A DNA stretch of 64,000 nucleotides from an uncultured Sinobacteraceae bacterium (GTDB taxonomy: Bacteria; Pseudomonadota; Gammaproteobacteria; Steroidobacterales; Steroidobacteraceae): contig CALEKY010000139.1 in the NCBI GenBank assembly GCA_937902995.1, positions 1 through 64,000 of the forward strand. The letters run 5' to 3'. A program made the translations under genes and the position numbers. The notes below the pieces were generated by a model that had not been told where the DNA came from, ran no database searches, and was given only the letters and a program-made list of their open reading frames with translations. This document shows, in pieces, positions 26,296 to 37,772 of the stretch (its first letter is position 1; the number at the start of each line of letters is the position of its first letter).

Positions 26296-29085
26296 ATGGA
26301 TAAGACCTACAACCCGCGCGACATCGAGCAACGCATCTACGAGCGCTGGGAAACGAACGGCTGGTTCAAGCCGAGCGGCGTCGGCGAGCCCTACTGCATC
26401 ATGATTCCACCGCCGAACGTCACGGGCACGCTGCACATGGGGCATGCATTCCAGCACACCCTCATGGATGCGCTCACGCGCCTGCATCGCATGGACGGCT
26501 ATAACACGCTCTGGCAGCCGGGCACGGATCACGCGGGTATCGCGACTCAAATGGTCGTCGAGCGGCAGCTCAATGCGCAGGGCATCCACCGTCGCGACAT
26601 CGGCCGCGAAGCGTTCGTGCAGAAGGTGTGGGAATGGAAGGCGCAATCGGGCGACACGATTTCCCGCCAGGAGCGCCGGCTCGGCAATTCGGTCGACTGG
26701 ACGCGCGATCGATTCACGATGGACGAAGGCTTGTCGCGGGCCGTCACCGAAGTGTTCGTGCGTCTGTACGAAGAAGGCCTGATCTATCGCGGCAAGCGCC
26801 TCGTGAACTGGGATCCGGTGCTGCATACGGCGCTCTCGGATCTCGAAGTGATGTCCGAGCAAGAATCGGGACATCTCTGGCACTTCCGTTACCCGCTCGC
26901 CGACGGCAGCGGCCACATCGTCGTGGCCACGACGCGTCCCGAAACCATGCTCGGCGATACGGCCGTCGCCGTGCATCCGGACGACGAGCGTTATAAGCAC
27001 CTCGTCGGTAAACAGATTCGTCTGCCCCTCGCCGATCGATTGATTCCCATCATCGCCGACGAGTATGTCGACCCGACGTTCGGTTCCGGGTGCGTGAAGA
27101 TCACCCCGGGCCACGACTTCAACGACTACGAAGTCGGCAAGCGGCACAACCTGCCGCTCATCAACATCTTCGACGCGAACGCCGCATTGAACGACGCGTC
27201 GCCGCCGAAATACCGCGGCCTCGATCGGTTCGAAGCGCGCAAGCAGATCGTCGCCGATCTCGAAGCGCTCGGGCTGGTCGAAAAGATCGAGCCGCACACG
27301 CTCGCCGTCCCGCGCGGCGATCGCAGCAATGCCGTGCTCGAGCCGTGGCTGACCGATCAATGGTACGTGCGCATCGCGCCGCTCGCGGAGCCGGCGATCC
27401 GTGCCGTCGAAAACGGCTCGATCCGTTTCGTGCCGGAAAACTATTCGAAGATCTACTTCCAGTGGATGTACAACATCCAGGACTGGTGCATCAGCCGCCA
27501 ACTCTGGTGGGGTCATCAGATTCCCGCGTGGTACGACGAAGAAGGCAACATCTACGTCGCGCGCAGCGAAGCCGAAGCGCACGCCCAAGCGCGCGCCAAG
27601 CGCGGCCGCGACGTCGCGCTCGTCCGCGACGAGGACGTGCTCGACACGTGGTTCTCGTCCGCGCTCTGGCCGTTCTCGACGCTCGGTTGGCCCGACCAAA
27701 CGGATGCATTGAAGACGTTCTATCCGACGAGCGTGCTCGTCACCGGCTTCGACATCATCTTCTTCTGGGTCGCCCGCATGATCATGATGGGCCTCAAATT
27801 CGCGGGCGACGTGCCGTTCCGCGAGGTCTACATCACCGGTCTCATCCGCGACGAGCACGGCGACAAGATGTCGAAGTCGAAGGGCAACATCATCGACCCC
27901 ATCGACTTGATCGACGGCATCGATCTCGAGTCGCTCGTCGCCAAGCGCACGACCGGCCTCATGCAGCCGCACCTCAAGGACAAGATCGAGCGCAACACCC
28001 GCAAACAGTTCCCGAGCGGCATTCCCGCGTACGGCACGGATGCGTTGCGTTTCACGTTCGCCGCGCTCGCCACGCAAGGCCGCGACATCCGCTTCGATCT
28101 CGGCCGCATCGAGGGCAACAAGAATTTCTGTAACAAGATCTGGAACGCCGCGCGCTACGTTCACATGGCGCTCGAAGGCGTCGATGCGGCCGACCTCGCC
28201 TCCGGTCAGGTCGAGCTGTCGATTGCGGACCGCTGGATCCGTTCGCGGCTCGGCGCCACGATCGAAACGGTTCGCGCACGGCTCGCCGAGTACCGTTTCG
28301 ATCTGGCTTCGCAGGCGCTCTACGAGTTCGCCTGGTACGAGTACTGCGATTGGTATCTGGAGCTGTCGAAGCCGACCTTGCAATCGGCCGATTCGACCGA
28401 TGCGCAAAAGCGCGCTGCGCGCCGCACGCTCGTCGAAGTGCTCGAGGCGTATCTGCGCCTCCTGCATCCGTTGATGCCGTTCATCACGGAAGAAATCTGG
28501 CAGTCGATCGCGCCGCGCGCGAACAAGCAAGGGCCGACGATCATGCTGCAACCGTATCCGAAGCGCGAAGAATTCCCGCACGACGATGCGGCCGAACGCG
28601 CAATCCGTCCGGTCAAGGCAGCGATCCTCGGGGCGCGTCAGATCCGCGGTCAGCTCGACGTGCCGCGTTCGCGTCAGATGCCGAGCTTCATCAAGGCATC
28701 GAGCCCCGAAGCTCGCCAGCTCATCGATACGAACCGCAGCTACGTGCTCGCGCTCGCGAATCTCTCCGATCTGCAATTCGTCGAGAACGAAGCAGAGCTG
28801 CCGCCCAGCGCCATGCAAATCGTCGACGGCGAAACGACCTTCGTGCCGCTCGCCAGCCTCATCGACGATCCCGAGGCCGAGCTGGCCCGCTTGGCCAAGC
28901 GCAAGGCGAAGGTGCGCCAAGATCTGAGCAAATCAGAAGCCAAGCTCGCGAATCAGAACTTCGCCGCGAACGCACCGGCCGAGATCGTCGAGCAAGAGAA
29001 GCGGCGCATCGCCGACTTCACGCACGAGATCGCCCAGATCGAGGAGCAGGAACGCCGCGTCGCAATGCTGAAAGCTGGGGGCTGA
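26296..29085 (+). CDS. valS: Valyl-tRNA synthetase
   Basis: A 929-residue class I synthetase. The HIGH-type motif is in PPPNVTGTLHMGHA (about residues 37-50), the editing domain contains TTRPETMLGDTAVAV, and KMSKSKGN (GDKMSKSKGNIIDP) is at about 520-530. The anticodon-binding domain follows. The C-terminal coiled coil (about 855-925, LARLAKRKAKVRQDLSKSEA region) is intact. Length is normal. It lies rightward after the thioesterase/TSUP insertion and 167 bp before moxR. Confidence 0.98.
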   Translation: MDKTYNPRDIEQRIYERWETNGWFKPSGVGEPYCIMIPPPNVTGTLHMGHAFQHTLMDALTRLHRMDGYNTLWQPGTDHAGIATQMVVERQLNAQGIHRRDIGREAFVQKVWEWKAQSGDTISRQERRLGNSVDWTRDRFTMDEGLSRAVTEVFVRLYEEGLIYRGKRLVNWDPVLHTALSDLEVMSEQESGHLWHFRYPLADGSGHIVVATTRPETMLGDTAVAVHPDDERYKHLVGKQIRLPLADRLIPIIADEYVDPTFGSGCVKITPGHDFNDYEVGKRHNLPLINIFDANAALNDASPPKYRGLDRFEARKQIVADLEALGLVEKIEPHTLAVPRGDRSNAVLEPWLTDQWYVRIAPLAEPAIRAVENGSIRFVPENYSKIYFQWMYNIQDWCISRQLWWGHQIPAWYDEEGNIYVARSEAEAHAQARAKRGRDVALVRDEDVLDTWFSSALWPFSTLGWPDQTDALKTFYPTSVLVTGFDIIFFWVARMIMMGLKFAGDVPFREVYITGLIRDEHGDKMSKSKGNIIDPIDLIDGIDLESLVAKRTTGLMQPHLKDKIERNTRKQFPSGIPAYGTDALRFTFAALATQGRDIRFDLGRIEGNKNFCNKIWNAARYVHMALEGVDAADLASGQVELSIADRWIRSRLGATIETVRARLAEYRFDLASQALYEFAWYEYCDWYLELSKPTLQSADSTDAQKRAARRTLVEVLEAYLRLLHPLMPFITEEIWQSIAPRANKQGPTIMLQPYPKREEFPHDDAAERAIRPVKAAILGARQIRGQLDVPRSRQMPSFIKASSPEARQLIDTNRSYVLALANLSDLQFVENEAELPPSAMQIVDGETTFVPLASLIDDPEAELARLAKRKAKVRQDLSKSEAKLANQNFAANAPAEIVEQEKRRIADFTHEIAQIEEQERRVAMLKAGG

Positions 29086-29252
29086 ACGGGACGGTTGAGG
29101 GAAAACCTCACTTTGCGGGCGCGCCGGACTTGCCATTTCGGCGCTCGCCGTGAGATCTAGTGAGCAGTCGTCATGGCGGCGGCGAGGCATGCTTGGGTAC
29201 GCGCCGGGCCTGCCTATGGCCCGAGCGTCGTACCCTTACGGACTGCGAGCCC

Positions 29253-30209
29253 ATGGAATCATCCGTCCCGACACTGATCACGCAAGCCGATCCCGTTGCG
29301 CTCGTCGACGCGACGATCGCGCAGTTGAATCGCATCATTCTGGGCAAGGAGCGCGAGCTGCGGCTGTGCATCACCTGCCTGCTCGCACGCGGTCATCTCT
29401 TGATCGAGGACATTCCCGGCGTCGGCAAGACGACGCTCGCGCACGCGCTCGCGCAAAGCCTGGGACTGTCCTACCAACGAGTGCAGTTCACGAGCGATCT
29501 GTTGCCGGCCGACATCATCGGCGTGTCGGTGTTCGAACGCGAGACTGGCGCGTTTCGTTTTCACAAAGGGCCGATCTTTTCGCAGCTCGTCCTGGCCGAT
29601 GAAGTAAATCGCGCCACACCGAAAGCCCAAAGCGCGCTGCTCGAGGCCATGGAAGAACATCAAGTGACGGTCGACGGCAACACGTATCCCCTCGCCGCGC
29701 CGTTCTTCGTCATCGCCACTCAGAACCCGGTCTACCAAATCGGTACGTATCCGCTGCCCGAATCGCAACTTGACCGATTCCTGATGCGCATCGATCTCGG
29801 CTATCCGGATCCAAACCTGGAACGGCAGCTCCTGCTCGGCCAGGACCGGCGCGATCTGCTTGCGACGCTCACACCAACGATGTCTCCGCAGCAGCTTCTG
29901 CTCCTGCAAACCCTCGTGCCGAACGTCCATGTCTCCGATGCGTTGCTGGATTACGTGCAGGCGATCGTCCGCCATACGCGCGAATCGCCGAAATACGAAA
30001 CTGGTTTGTCGCCGCGTGCAGCCATCGCATTGATGCGCGCTGCGCAAGCGTGGGCGCTCGTTCACGGACATTCCGGTGTGCTGCCGGAAGACGTTCAGGC
30101 GGTTCTGCCCGGCGTCGTCGGCCATCGACTCAAGCCGCGCGATACGGCTAGTCCCTTGTCGCCGCGCGAAATCGGCGAGGAAGTGTTGAAGGCGGTGGCC
30201 GTGCCGTGA
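29253..30209 (+). CDS. MoxR family AAA+ ATPase
   Basis: A 318-residue chaperone-like ATPase. Walker A is in LIEDIPGVGKTTLAHALA (about residues 51-68), Walker B in LVLADEVNRATPKAQSALLEAMEE, and the sensor region in FFVIATQNPVYQIGTYPLPE. The start ATG at 29253 is chosen because the upstream 31 codons look non-coding. MoxR proteins are usually followed by a DUF58 protein and a transglutaminase-like protein, exactly as here. Their shared task is thought to be envelope stress or metalloprotein maturation; the precise role is unknown. Confidence 0.94.
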   Translation: MESSVPTLITQADPVALVDATIAQLNRIILGKERELRLCITCLLARGHLLIEDIPGVGKTTLAHALAQSLGLSYQRVQFTSDLLPADIIGVSVFERETGAFRFHKGPIFSQLVLADEVNRATPKAQSALLEAMEEHQVTVDGNTYPLAAPFFVIATQNPVYQIGTYPLPESQLDRFLMRIDLGYPDPNLERQLLLGQDRRDLLATLTPTMSPQQLLLLQTLVPNVHVSDALLDYVQAIVRHTRESPKYETGLSPRAAIALMRAAQAWALVHGHSGVLPEDVQAVLPGVVGHRLKPRDTASPLSPREIGEEVLKAVAVP

Positions 30210-30257
30210 TCGGCTTGCAGCCGTCGACCGAACGAGCCTCGTCCGAAGGCTGACGCG

Positions 30258-31223
30258 ATGGCATCCCTCGTTGCACGGCTGCGACGCAAAGCTCGCGCGT
30301 GGGCTCGAAGGCGTCAGGGCTTGGATCCCGATCCGCTGGTTCTCTCGGGCAAACGCATCTACATCTTTCCCACGCGGCTCGGCTTCGCGTACGCCCTGAT
30401 GATCGTCGCGATGTTCGTCGGCGCGATCAACTACGGCAACAATCTGGCGCTCGCGCTCGCATTCCTGCTCGGTGCACTGGGCCTGACGGCCATGCATCAT
30501 TGCCATCGCAATCTCTCGGGCGTGCGCATCTCCTCGGCAGCGACGGAGCCAGTGTTTGCAGGCCAGCTCGCGCGTTTTCGCATCGCCATCGATAATCCCT
30601 CGCGCATCGCACGACATGCGATTGCGATCGGCAACGAACACGCCATGGCTGCGCCCGAACGGGTCGATAGCGGCGGCCGAGTCGTGCTCGACGTGCATCT
30701 TCCTGCCCAGCGCCGCGGCTATCTGCCGCTCGAGCATTTCGAGATCGAAACACGGCATCCTTTCGGGCTGTTTCGCGCGTGGGCGCACGTGCACATGCCG
30801 ATTCAATCCATCGTGTACCCGCGACCGAGCGAGCGTGCACTGCCGCCGCCTCCGGTCACGACCGATACGGGAGGCGCGCAAGATCAGACGCGCGGCGACG
30901 AGGAGTTCGCTGGATTTCGCGCGTTCCACCCTGGCGATTCGCCGCGTCGCATCGCGTGGAAAGCGTATGCCCGCGAGCAAGGTCTGCTGGTCAAAGTCTA
31001 TGCAGGCACCGCAGTGACCTCGCACATGTTCGACTGGGACGCAACGCAAGGCGGTGTCGAGGCGCGGCTGTCGCAGCTTTGTCGCTGGATCGAAGATGCC
31101 TATGCCGAAGGCCGCGCATTCGGCTTGCGACTGCCAGGCACGCATATCGAGCCGAACGTCGGCTCGGCACATCGCCAGCGCTGCTTGACCGCGCTGGCCT
31201 TGTTCGAGGGCGGAGAACGATGA
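30258..31223 (+). CDS. DUF58 domain protein
   Basis: A 321-residue protein with two membrane helices near residues 45-85 (LGFAYALMIVAMFVGAINYG region) and a cytosolic DUF58 part. The DUF58 signature is GDEEFAGFRAFHPGDSPRRIAWKAYARE. This domain is related to vWA folds and is thought to be a substrate of or partner for MoxR. It is the middle gene of the MoxR-DUF58-transglutaminase trio and overlaps the next gene as ATGA. Confidence 0.92.
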   Translation: MASLVARLRRKARAWARRRQGLDPDPLVLSGKRIYIFPTRLGFAYALMIVAMFVGAINYGNNLALALAFLLGALGLTAMHHCHRNLSGVRISSAATEPVFAGQLARFRIAIDNPSRIARHAIAIGNEHAMAAPERVDSGGRVVLDVHLPAQRRGYLPLEHFEIETRHPFGLFRAWAHVHMPIQSIVYPRPSERALPPPPVTTDTGGAQDQTRGDEEFAGFRAFHPGDSPRRIAWKAYAREQGLLVKVYAGTAVTSHMFDWDATQGGVEARLSQLCRWIEDAYAEGRAFGLRLPGTHIEPNVGSAHRQRCLTALALFEGGER

Positions 31224-33220
31224 GCGCCCTCTCACATGCGCGTTCCGGTCGTCGCTCGGCCGGACAAATGGCGTCCGCACGCTCGTGGCCGCTCTTCATG
31301 CAGCAGCTCGCATGGGTTGCCGGCTCATTTGCGCTCACGATCGTGCCGCACTTGGGCGACGTGCGCCCCTGGCTCGTCGTACTTGCATTCGCAACGGTGG
31401 TTTGGCGCCTGACGATCGAGCTGCGCGAATGGAGCCTGCCGAACAAATGGCTTCGCATTGCAATCGCGCTCGGCGCCATGCTCGGTGTTTTGGCGACGTA
31501 TCGCACGCTCAACGGACTCGAGGCGGGAACGGCGTTCCTCATCGTCATGGGCGCAATGAAGTTGCTCGAGTCGGAGAGTCGGCGCGACCTGACCGTCGTC
31601 GTCTTCGTCTCGTATTTCCTGCTGTTCGCAGGCTTTCTCTACGATCAGCAGTTCGTGTTGTTTCCGTACATGCTGCTTGCGATCTGGTTCCTGACCGCAA
31701 CGCTCATGCGCATCCACCAAAGCGCGCCTGTCAGCTCGCTGGAAGCGCTGGGCACGACCGGCAAGATGTTCCTGCAAGCGTTGCCGCTCGCGGTGCTCCT
31801 GTTCCTGCTGTTCCCACGTCTTCCCGGACAGTTCTGGGCAGTCCCAGCGCGACAAGTAGCGACGACCGGCCTGGACGAGGAAATGTCGCCAGGCGATGTC
31901 TCCGAGCTGTCCATTTCCGGCGACATCGCTTTTCGCGTGAAATTCGAAGGCGCCGTGCCGCCGCGCAACGAACGTTATTGGCGCGGCTTGGTGTTGCACG
32001 ACTTCGATGGTCGCACTTGGCGAAGACCCAGAGCGATATACGTCGAGCGACCGCTCGTTCCGATTGGACCCGAATACGAGTACCGGATCATGCTCGAGCC
32101 GCACAATCGCCCCTGGGTGTTTGCGCTCGATGCGCCGACTCAGTGGCCCCGGGGCACGCGCCGCACCTACGACTACGAGCTGCTGTCGAACCGACAAGTC
32201 TCGACACTGACGACCTACGACCTGCGTTCGGTCACTTCCTATCGAGTGGAAGGCCCTCTGCCGCGTCTGCTTCGCGAAGCGGATCTTCGGTTGCCGCCCG
32301 ATCGCAATCCGCGTTCACGCGAGCTGGCGCAGCGCATGCGCGCCGAAGCCTCAAGCGATGAAGCCTTCATCGAAGCCGTGCTTGCGATGTTTCGCACGCA
32401 AGAGTTCTTCTACACGCTCGAGCCGCCGCGGCTCGAAGCAGATTCGGTCGACGATTTCCTGTTCAACACCCGCCGCGGCTTCTGCGAACACTTCGCCTCT
32501 GCGTTCACCTTCCTCGCACGCGCAGCCGGCATCCCCGCGCGCGTCATTGCGGGATATCAGGGCGGCGACTTCAATCCGCTCAGCGGCTATTGGGTCGTAC
32601 GGCAATCCGACGCGCACGCTTGGTCGGAAGTCTGGCTGGACGACCGAGGCTGGGTTCGCGTCGATCCCACGGCGGCCGTTGCGCCGGAACGCATCCAACA
32701 AGGCATCGATGCCGCCATCTCCGAGGAAGAATCGGTGCCCGGCCGCGTCTTTGCGCGCAGCACCGTCCTGTCCCAGTTACGCAATGCATGGGACGCCATC
32801 AATACCTATTGGAACGACAACATCGTCAAGTTCGGCCAGGCGCACCAGTTTGCCCTGCTCGACTGGCTCGGTTTCGAGAACGCCGACTGGCGCTATCTCG
32901 GTGCCGGGCTCGCGCTTTCGTTCGTGGCATTCTTCGCAACGCTCGGACTCTATCTCGCGCTGCGCTATCGCGCGCCGCCGCGCGATCCGCTCGTGCAGAT
33001 CTACGAGCGGCTATGCAAACGACTGGCTCGCCATCAATTACCGCGCGCTCCATACGAAGGACCTCGCGACTATCTCTCGCGCATCATCGTCGCGCGTCCC
33101 GATCTGGCTCCGCAGCTGCGGGAGATTCAGCAGCTCTACCTGAACCTGCGTTACGGACCCACGCCGCTTGCGTCGGAGCTCAGCAGGCTAAAGTTCCTAG
33201 TCAATCAGCTCAAGCTCTGA
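31220..33220 (+). CDS. Transglutaminase-like membrane protein, TgpA family
   Basis: A 666-residue protein with about six N-terminal membrane helices (about 25-200), a periplasmic DUF3488/transglutaminase core, one more helix near 565-590 and a cytosolic DUF4129-like tail. The catalytic Cys-His-Asp triad is visible in RRGFCEHFASAFTF, DAHAWSEVW and WVRVDPT. TgpA is essential in Pseudomonas aeruginosa. The start at 31220 is coupled to the DUF58 stop. It overlaps the convergent MFS gene by 16 bp. A longer frame upstream is a shadow. Confidence 0.93.
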   Translation: MSALSHARSGRRSAGQMASARSWPLFMQQLAWVAGSFALTIVPHLGDVRPWLVVLAFATVVWRLTIELREWSLPNKWLRIAIALGAMLGVLATYRTLNGLEAGTAFLIVMGAMKLLESESRRDLTVVVFVSYFLLFAGFLYDQQFVLFPYMLLAIWFLTATLMRIHQSAPVSSLEALGTTGKMFLQALPLAVLLFLLFPRLPGQFWAVPARQVATTGLDEEMSPGDVSELSISGDIAFRVKFEGAVPPRNERYWRGLVLHDFDGRTWRRPRAIYVERPLVPIGPEYEYRIMLEPHNRPWVFALDAPTQWPRGTRRTYDYELLSNRQVSTLTTYDLRSVTSYRVEGPLPRLLREADLRLPPDRNPRSRELAQRMRAEASSDEAFIEAVLAMFRTQEFFYTLEPPRLEADSVDDFLFNTRRGFCEHFASAFTFLARAAGIPARVIAGYQGGDFNPLSGYWVVRQSDAHAWSEVWLDDRGWVRVDPTAAVAPERIQQGIDAAISEEESVPGRVFARSTVLSQLRNAWDAINTYWNDNIVKFGQAHQFALLDWLGFENADWRYLGAGLALSFVAFFATLGLYLALRYRAPPRDPLVQIYERLCKRLARHQLPRAPYEGPRDYLSRIIVARPDLAPQLREIQQLYLNLRYGPTPLASELSRLKFLVNQLKL

Positions 33221-34482
33221 ACCGGCTGCGGCTGCTCGGCCGTGCGCGCGGCCCACGCGAGCATGGCGCCACCGGCAAGGAACAACACGACGATCGAAAG
33301 AATCGACTTGCGCGGATCGCCGGTGATGAATGAAGTCAGTCCCATCAACAGCGGGCCGAGCACGGCCGCAAACTTGCCCATCATGTTGTAGAACCCGTAG
33401 AAGGTGCCCGCACGGTCCGCGGGAATCAGCCGGCCGTAATAGGAACGGCTCAGCGCTTGAATGCCGCCCTGCACGCAACCGGTCACTGCTGCCATCGCGA
33501 AGAACTCTGCGCGAGTGTCGAGCACCGTCGCATAGAGCGTCACGAGCACGTAGGCGCCGATACAAATGAACAGGCCGACGATCGGGCTGATGCGCTGGCC
33601 GATGGCGCCGAATACCAGCGCTGCAGGAAAACCGATGAACTGCACCAACAGGATCGCCTGCACCAGGCTGGACGTATCCAGACCGATGTCCTGGCCGAAG
33701 GCCACGGCCATTTTCTGAATAGTGTTCACGCCGTCGATGTACAGCCAGTAAGCGAGCAGGAACACGACGACTGCACGATAGCTGCGGATCTCGCGGAACA
33801 TGTGCGCGAGCTGCACGAAACTGTCGCGCAACGTCGACCCGGCGTGCGGCTCCAGGCTCTTGTGCTCACGCACGAACACGAAAATAGGAATCGCAAACAG
33901 CGCCCACCATACGGCCACGGTGAGGAACGAGGCACGTACGGCCTCCGCCGCATCCGCCAGACCGAAGAACTTCGGATCGAGCGTCATCCAGACATTGATC
34001 GCCAACAAGATGCCGCCGCCCAGATAGCCGACCGCATAGCCGAGCCCGGACACCGAATCCAAGCGGTCTGCCGGCGCGACGTCGATCAAGAGCGAGTCGT
34101 AGAAAATGATGCCGCCCCAGAAACCGATCGAGGCGAGCCCGAACATCACGGCCGCGAGCAGCGCTTCTCCTTGGCCGATGAAATACAAACCCGCGGTTGC
34201 ACCGACGCCGATCGCCGTGAACGCGAGCAGGAAACGCAGACGCGCGCCCCCTCGATCGCCGAGCATGCCCAGCCACGGCGCAAGCACGGCCAACAGAAAG
34301 CTCGATGCTGCATTCGTGAGCCCCAGCCAGCCCGTGCTGTCTGTTTCCGACATCCCGGACGCCCAGTACTGTTTGAAGAACACCGGGAAGAACACGACCA
34401 TGACGGTCGTTGCGAATGCCGAGTTCGCCCAGTCGAACGCGGCCCATGCGGCGATCTGTTTCGTGAGGAGCGGCTTTTTCAT
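33205..34482 (-). CDS. MFS transporter, UMF1/Atg22-like
   Basis: A 425-residue transporter with 12 predicted membrane helices. The N terminus AAWAAFDWANSAFATTVMVVFFP is the hallmark of the UMF1 (Atg22-like) family; APWLGMLGDRGGARLRFLL is the first MFS signature loop, and a long central loop lies near residues 215-230. Substrates in the family are uncertain, with amino-acid efflux suggested for the fungal homolog. It is leftward, convergent with tgpA, 101 bp downstream of prfC. Confidence 0.92.
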   Translation of the reverse strand: MKKPLLTKQIAAWAAFDWANSAFATTVMVVFFPVFFKQYWASGMSETDSTGWLGLTNAASSFLLAVLAPWLGMLGDRGGARLRFLLAFTAIGVGATAGLYFIGQGEALLAAVMFGLASIGFWGGIIFYDSLLIDVAPADRLDSVSGLGYAVGYLGGGILLAINVWMTLDPKFFGLADAAEAVRASFLTVAVWWALFAIPIFVFVREHKSLEPHAGSTLRDSFVQLAHMFREIRSYRAVVVFLLAYWLYIDGVNTIQKMAVAFGQDIGLDTSSLVQAILLVQFIGFPAALVFGAIGQRISPIVGLFICIGAYVLVTLYATVLDTRAEFFAMAAVTGCVQGGIQALSRSYYGRLIPADRAGTFYGFYNMMGKFAAVLGPLLMGLTSFITGDPRKSILSIVVLFLAGGAMLAWAARTAEQPQPVQSLS

Positions 34483-34583
34483 TGTTCTAGATTACCCGCT
34501 AAGAGCGCGCGGAGCATGAGCGCGCGATCGCATCGAGCCGGCCCGATGCGTTCGTCCCCCTGTGTCGTGTCTCTAGGCCTCGG

Positions 34584-36185
<1,602 letters not shown>

Positions 36186-36344
36186 AAACCAGACGCTCGA
36201 AAAACCAACTTCGGAATTCGCTCGAGATTCGGCGGGAGACCGACAAACCGCGCTCTATCGCCCCGAGCGGCACGACAGAGACGTATGGATCGCACGGACA
36301 GCTAGTGCCCGCATGGACCCGCGAAGAGGCGGCGATCATAGCAG

Positions 36345-36540
36345 AGGCTGAAGCCTGGAGACTGAAGCCTGGAGACTGAAGACTGAAGGCTGAAGGCTGA
36401 AGGCTGGAAGGGTGAAGGAAGAGTGCGCCCCCGGCGAGCGACCGCTCGCCGCCCACGACTCACTACTCATCGCTCACTACTCACCTCGAGCCCCACGCCT
36501 CAAGCCGGTCCAGCAGCCCAGCGCCCAAAACCCGGCGCCC
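36345..36540 (+). repeat. Composite heptanucleotide repeat, complete form
   Basis: Four blocks follow one another. (1) About ten 7-bp units from 36345 to 36414, consensus AGGCTGA with variants AGACTGA and AGCCTGG. (2) AGGAAGAG, then the perfect hairpin GGCGAGCG-AC-CGCTCGCC (36433-36450). (3) Four 7-bp units CGACTCA, CTACTCA, TCGCTCA, CTACTCA (36456-36483). (4) A degenerate GCCCCAA-type heptamer stretch (36489-36540). It fills most of the 444-bp gap between divergent prfC and the nicotinamidase fusion. The same order of blocks recurs, shortened, at 43,273, 52,980 and 60,311. Confidence 0.85.
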
Positions 36541-36629
36541 AACTTGCGTGCTTCCTCGTACGACTCGTCGGGCAAGCCGGATGCAACCACGGATAGGCGC
36601 CGGTACTGTAGACATAAGAGGAGGTCACT

Positions 36630-37715
36630 ATGTCAGCAGCGTCCAACACCCCCAGCGAGGCAGGTAGTCGATCGGCGCGCAAAGGGCCGAATCTTCACGA
36701 ACGACTCGGGCTTCGCCCAGGCGATGCGCTCCTGATCGTCGACGTTCAGCGAGATTTCCTGCCCGGTGGGGCGCTCGGCGTGGCCGGCGGGGATGAAGTC
36801 GTTGCGCCCCTCAACGCTTACATCGCAGCGTTCGAAGCGAAACGCCTGCCGATCCTCATGACACGGGATTGGCATCCTGCGAATCATTGCTCCTTCAGGG
36901 ATCAGGGCGGACCGTGGCCGCCGCATTGCGTAAAGGACACTCCTGGCGCGGACTGGGCCGATGAACTCAACGTCGTCGCCGACGCGCGAATCATCTCGAA
37001 AGCCACCGAAGCCGCGGTCGAGGCGTATTCGGGCTTTTCCGGTACCTCGCTCCTCGTCCTGCTTCGCGATCTCAACGTGCGCCGACTTTTCGTCGGCGGT
37101 CTCGCGACGGACTACTGCGTGCACGACACCGTGCTCGACGCTCGCTCGCATGGCTTCGAGGTCGTCGTATTGGCCGACGCAATCCGCGGCGTCAACGCAA
37201 ATCCGGGCGATGAAACTCGCGCAATTTGCGAAATGCTCGCGAACGGCGCCACATTGTTTCATCCGCTTCACATGGAACGGCCGACGGCCCGCCCCGTCGA
37301 GCCTCCACCGCGACAATATGAGACGGTCGGCAACTATGGTTTCTGCAGAACGCTGACGTTGCCGTTCTCGCAGGTCGTGGACCGCGTCATTCAGGCATTG
37401 AGAAACGAGGGCTTCGGCGTGCTCGCCGATATCGACGTGGCCGCCACGTTGAATGAAAAGCTCGGCAGCGAGATTCCACCTTACCGCATTCTCGGCACTT
37501 GGAACCCGCCGCTCGCACAACGCGCCCTGCAGGCGGAGCGATCGATTGGGCTGCTGCTCCTGTGCAACGTCGTCGTTCGCGAGGACATCGCGCGCAAAGT
37601 GCACGTCGAGTTCTTGGATCCTGCCGTCATCGGCGACCTCACCGACAACGAGGAGATTGCCGAGGTCGCCGCGGATGTGCGCGTGAAGCTGGAGCGCGTC
37701 ATGGATGCGATCTGA
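36630..37715 (+). CDS. Nicotinamidase-like isochorismatase fused to DUF302
   Basis: A 361-residue fusion. Residues 25-215 are an isochorismatase-fold amidohydrolase of nicotinamidase type. The catalytic triad is Asp38 (IVDVQRDF), Lys124 (ISKAT) and Cys163 (ATDYCVHDTVLDA); metal ligands Asp80, His82 and His99 (TRDWHP, WPPHCV) match PncA. Residues 230-361 match DUF302 (TLPFSQVVDRVIQALRNEGFGVLADIDVAATL, YRILGTWNPPLAQRAL). PncA turns nicotinamide into nicotinate for NAD salvage; the role of DUF302 is unknown. A perfect GAGGAGGT site precedes the ATG, implying strong translation. It is divergent from prfC and convergent with the GroEL paralog. Confidence 0.9.
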   Translation: MSAASNTPSEAGSRSARKGPNLHERLGLRPGDALLIVDVQRDFLPGGALGVAGGDEVVAPLNAYIAAFEAKRLPILMTRDWHPANHCSFRDQGGPWPPHCVKDTPGADWADELNVVADARIISKATEAAVEAYSGFSGTSLLVLLRDLNVRRLFVGGLATDYCVHDTVLDARSHGFEVVVLADAIRGVNANPGDETRAICEMLANGATLFHPLHMERPTARPVEPPPRQYETVGNYGFCRTLTLPFSQVVDRVIQALRNEGFGVLADIDVAATLNEKLGSEIPPYRILGTWNPPLAQRALQAERSIGLLLLCNVVVREDIARKVHVEFLDPAVIGDLTDNEEIAEVAADVRVKLERVMDAI

Positions 37716-37772
37716 TCGAACTCGGCGTCTCGAACGTCGCGTTCGATCATTCCCTCGGCCAAGCGCACGCCT

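Noticed and set aside
25363..28920. Upstream 1,180 codons of a leftward open frame continuous with the thioesterase, antisense to valS
   Set aside because: The valS protein on the other strand is unmistakable over the whole stretch. The antisense frame is Arg/Asp/Glu/Ala-rich without any domain, an effect of codon bias at high GC.
29259..31280. 673-codon leftward open frame antisense to the MoxR and DUF58 genes
   Set aside because: Low-complexity composition, no motif, and complete overlap with two recognised genes.
36345..36483. CRISPR array at the heptamer repeats
   Set aside because: Units are 7 bp without spacers and no cas gene is near; this is a tandem repeat.
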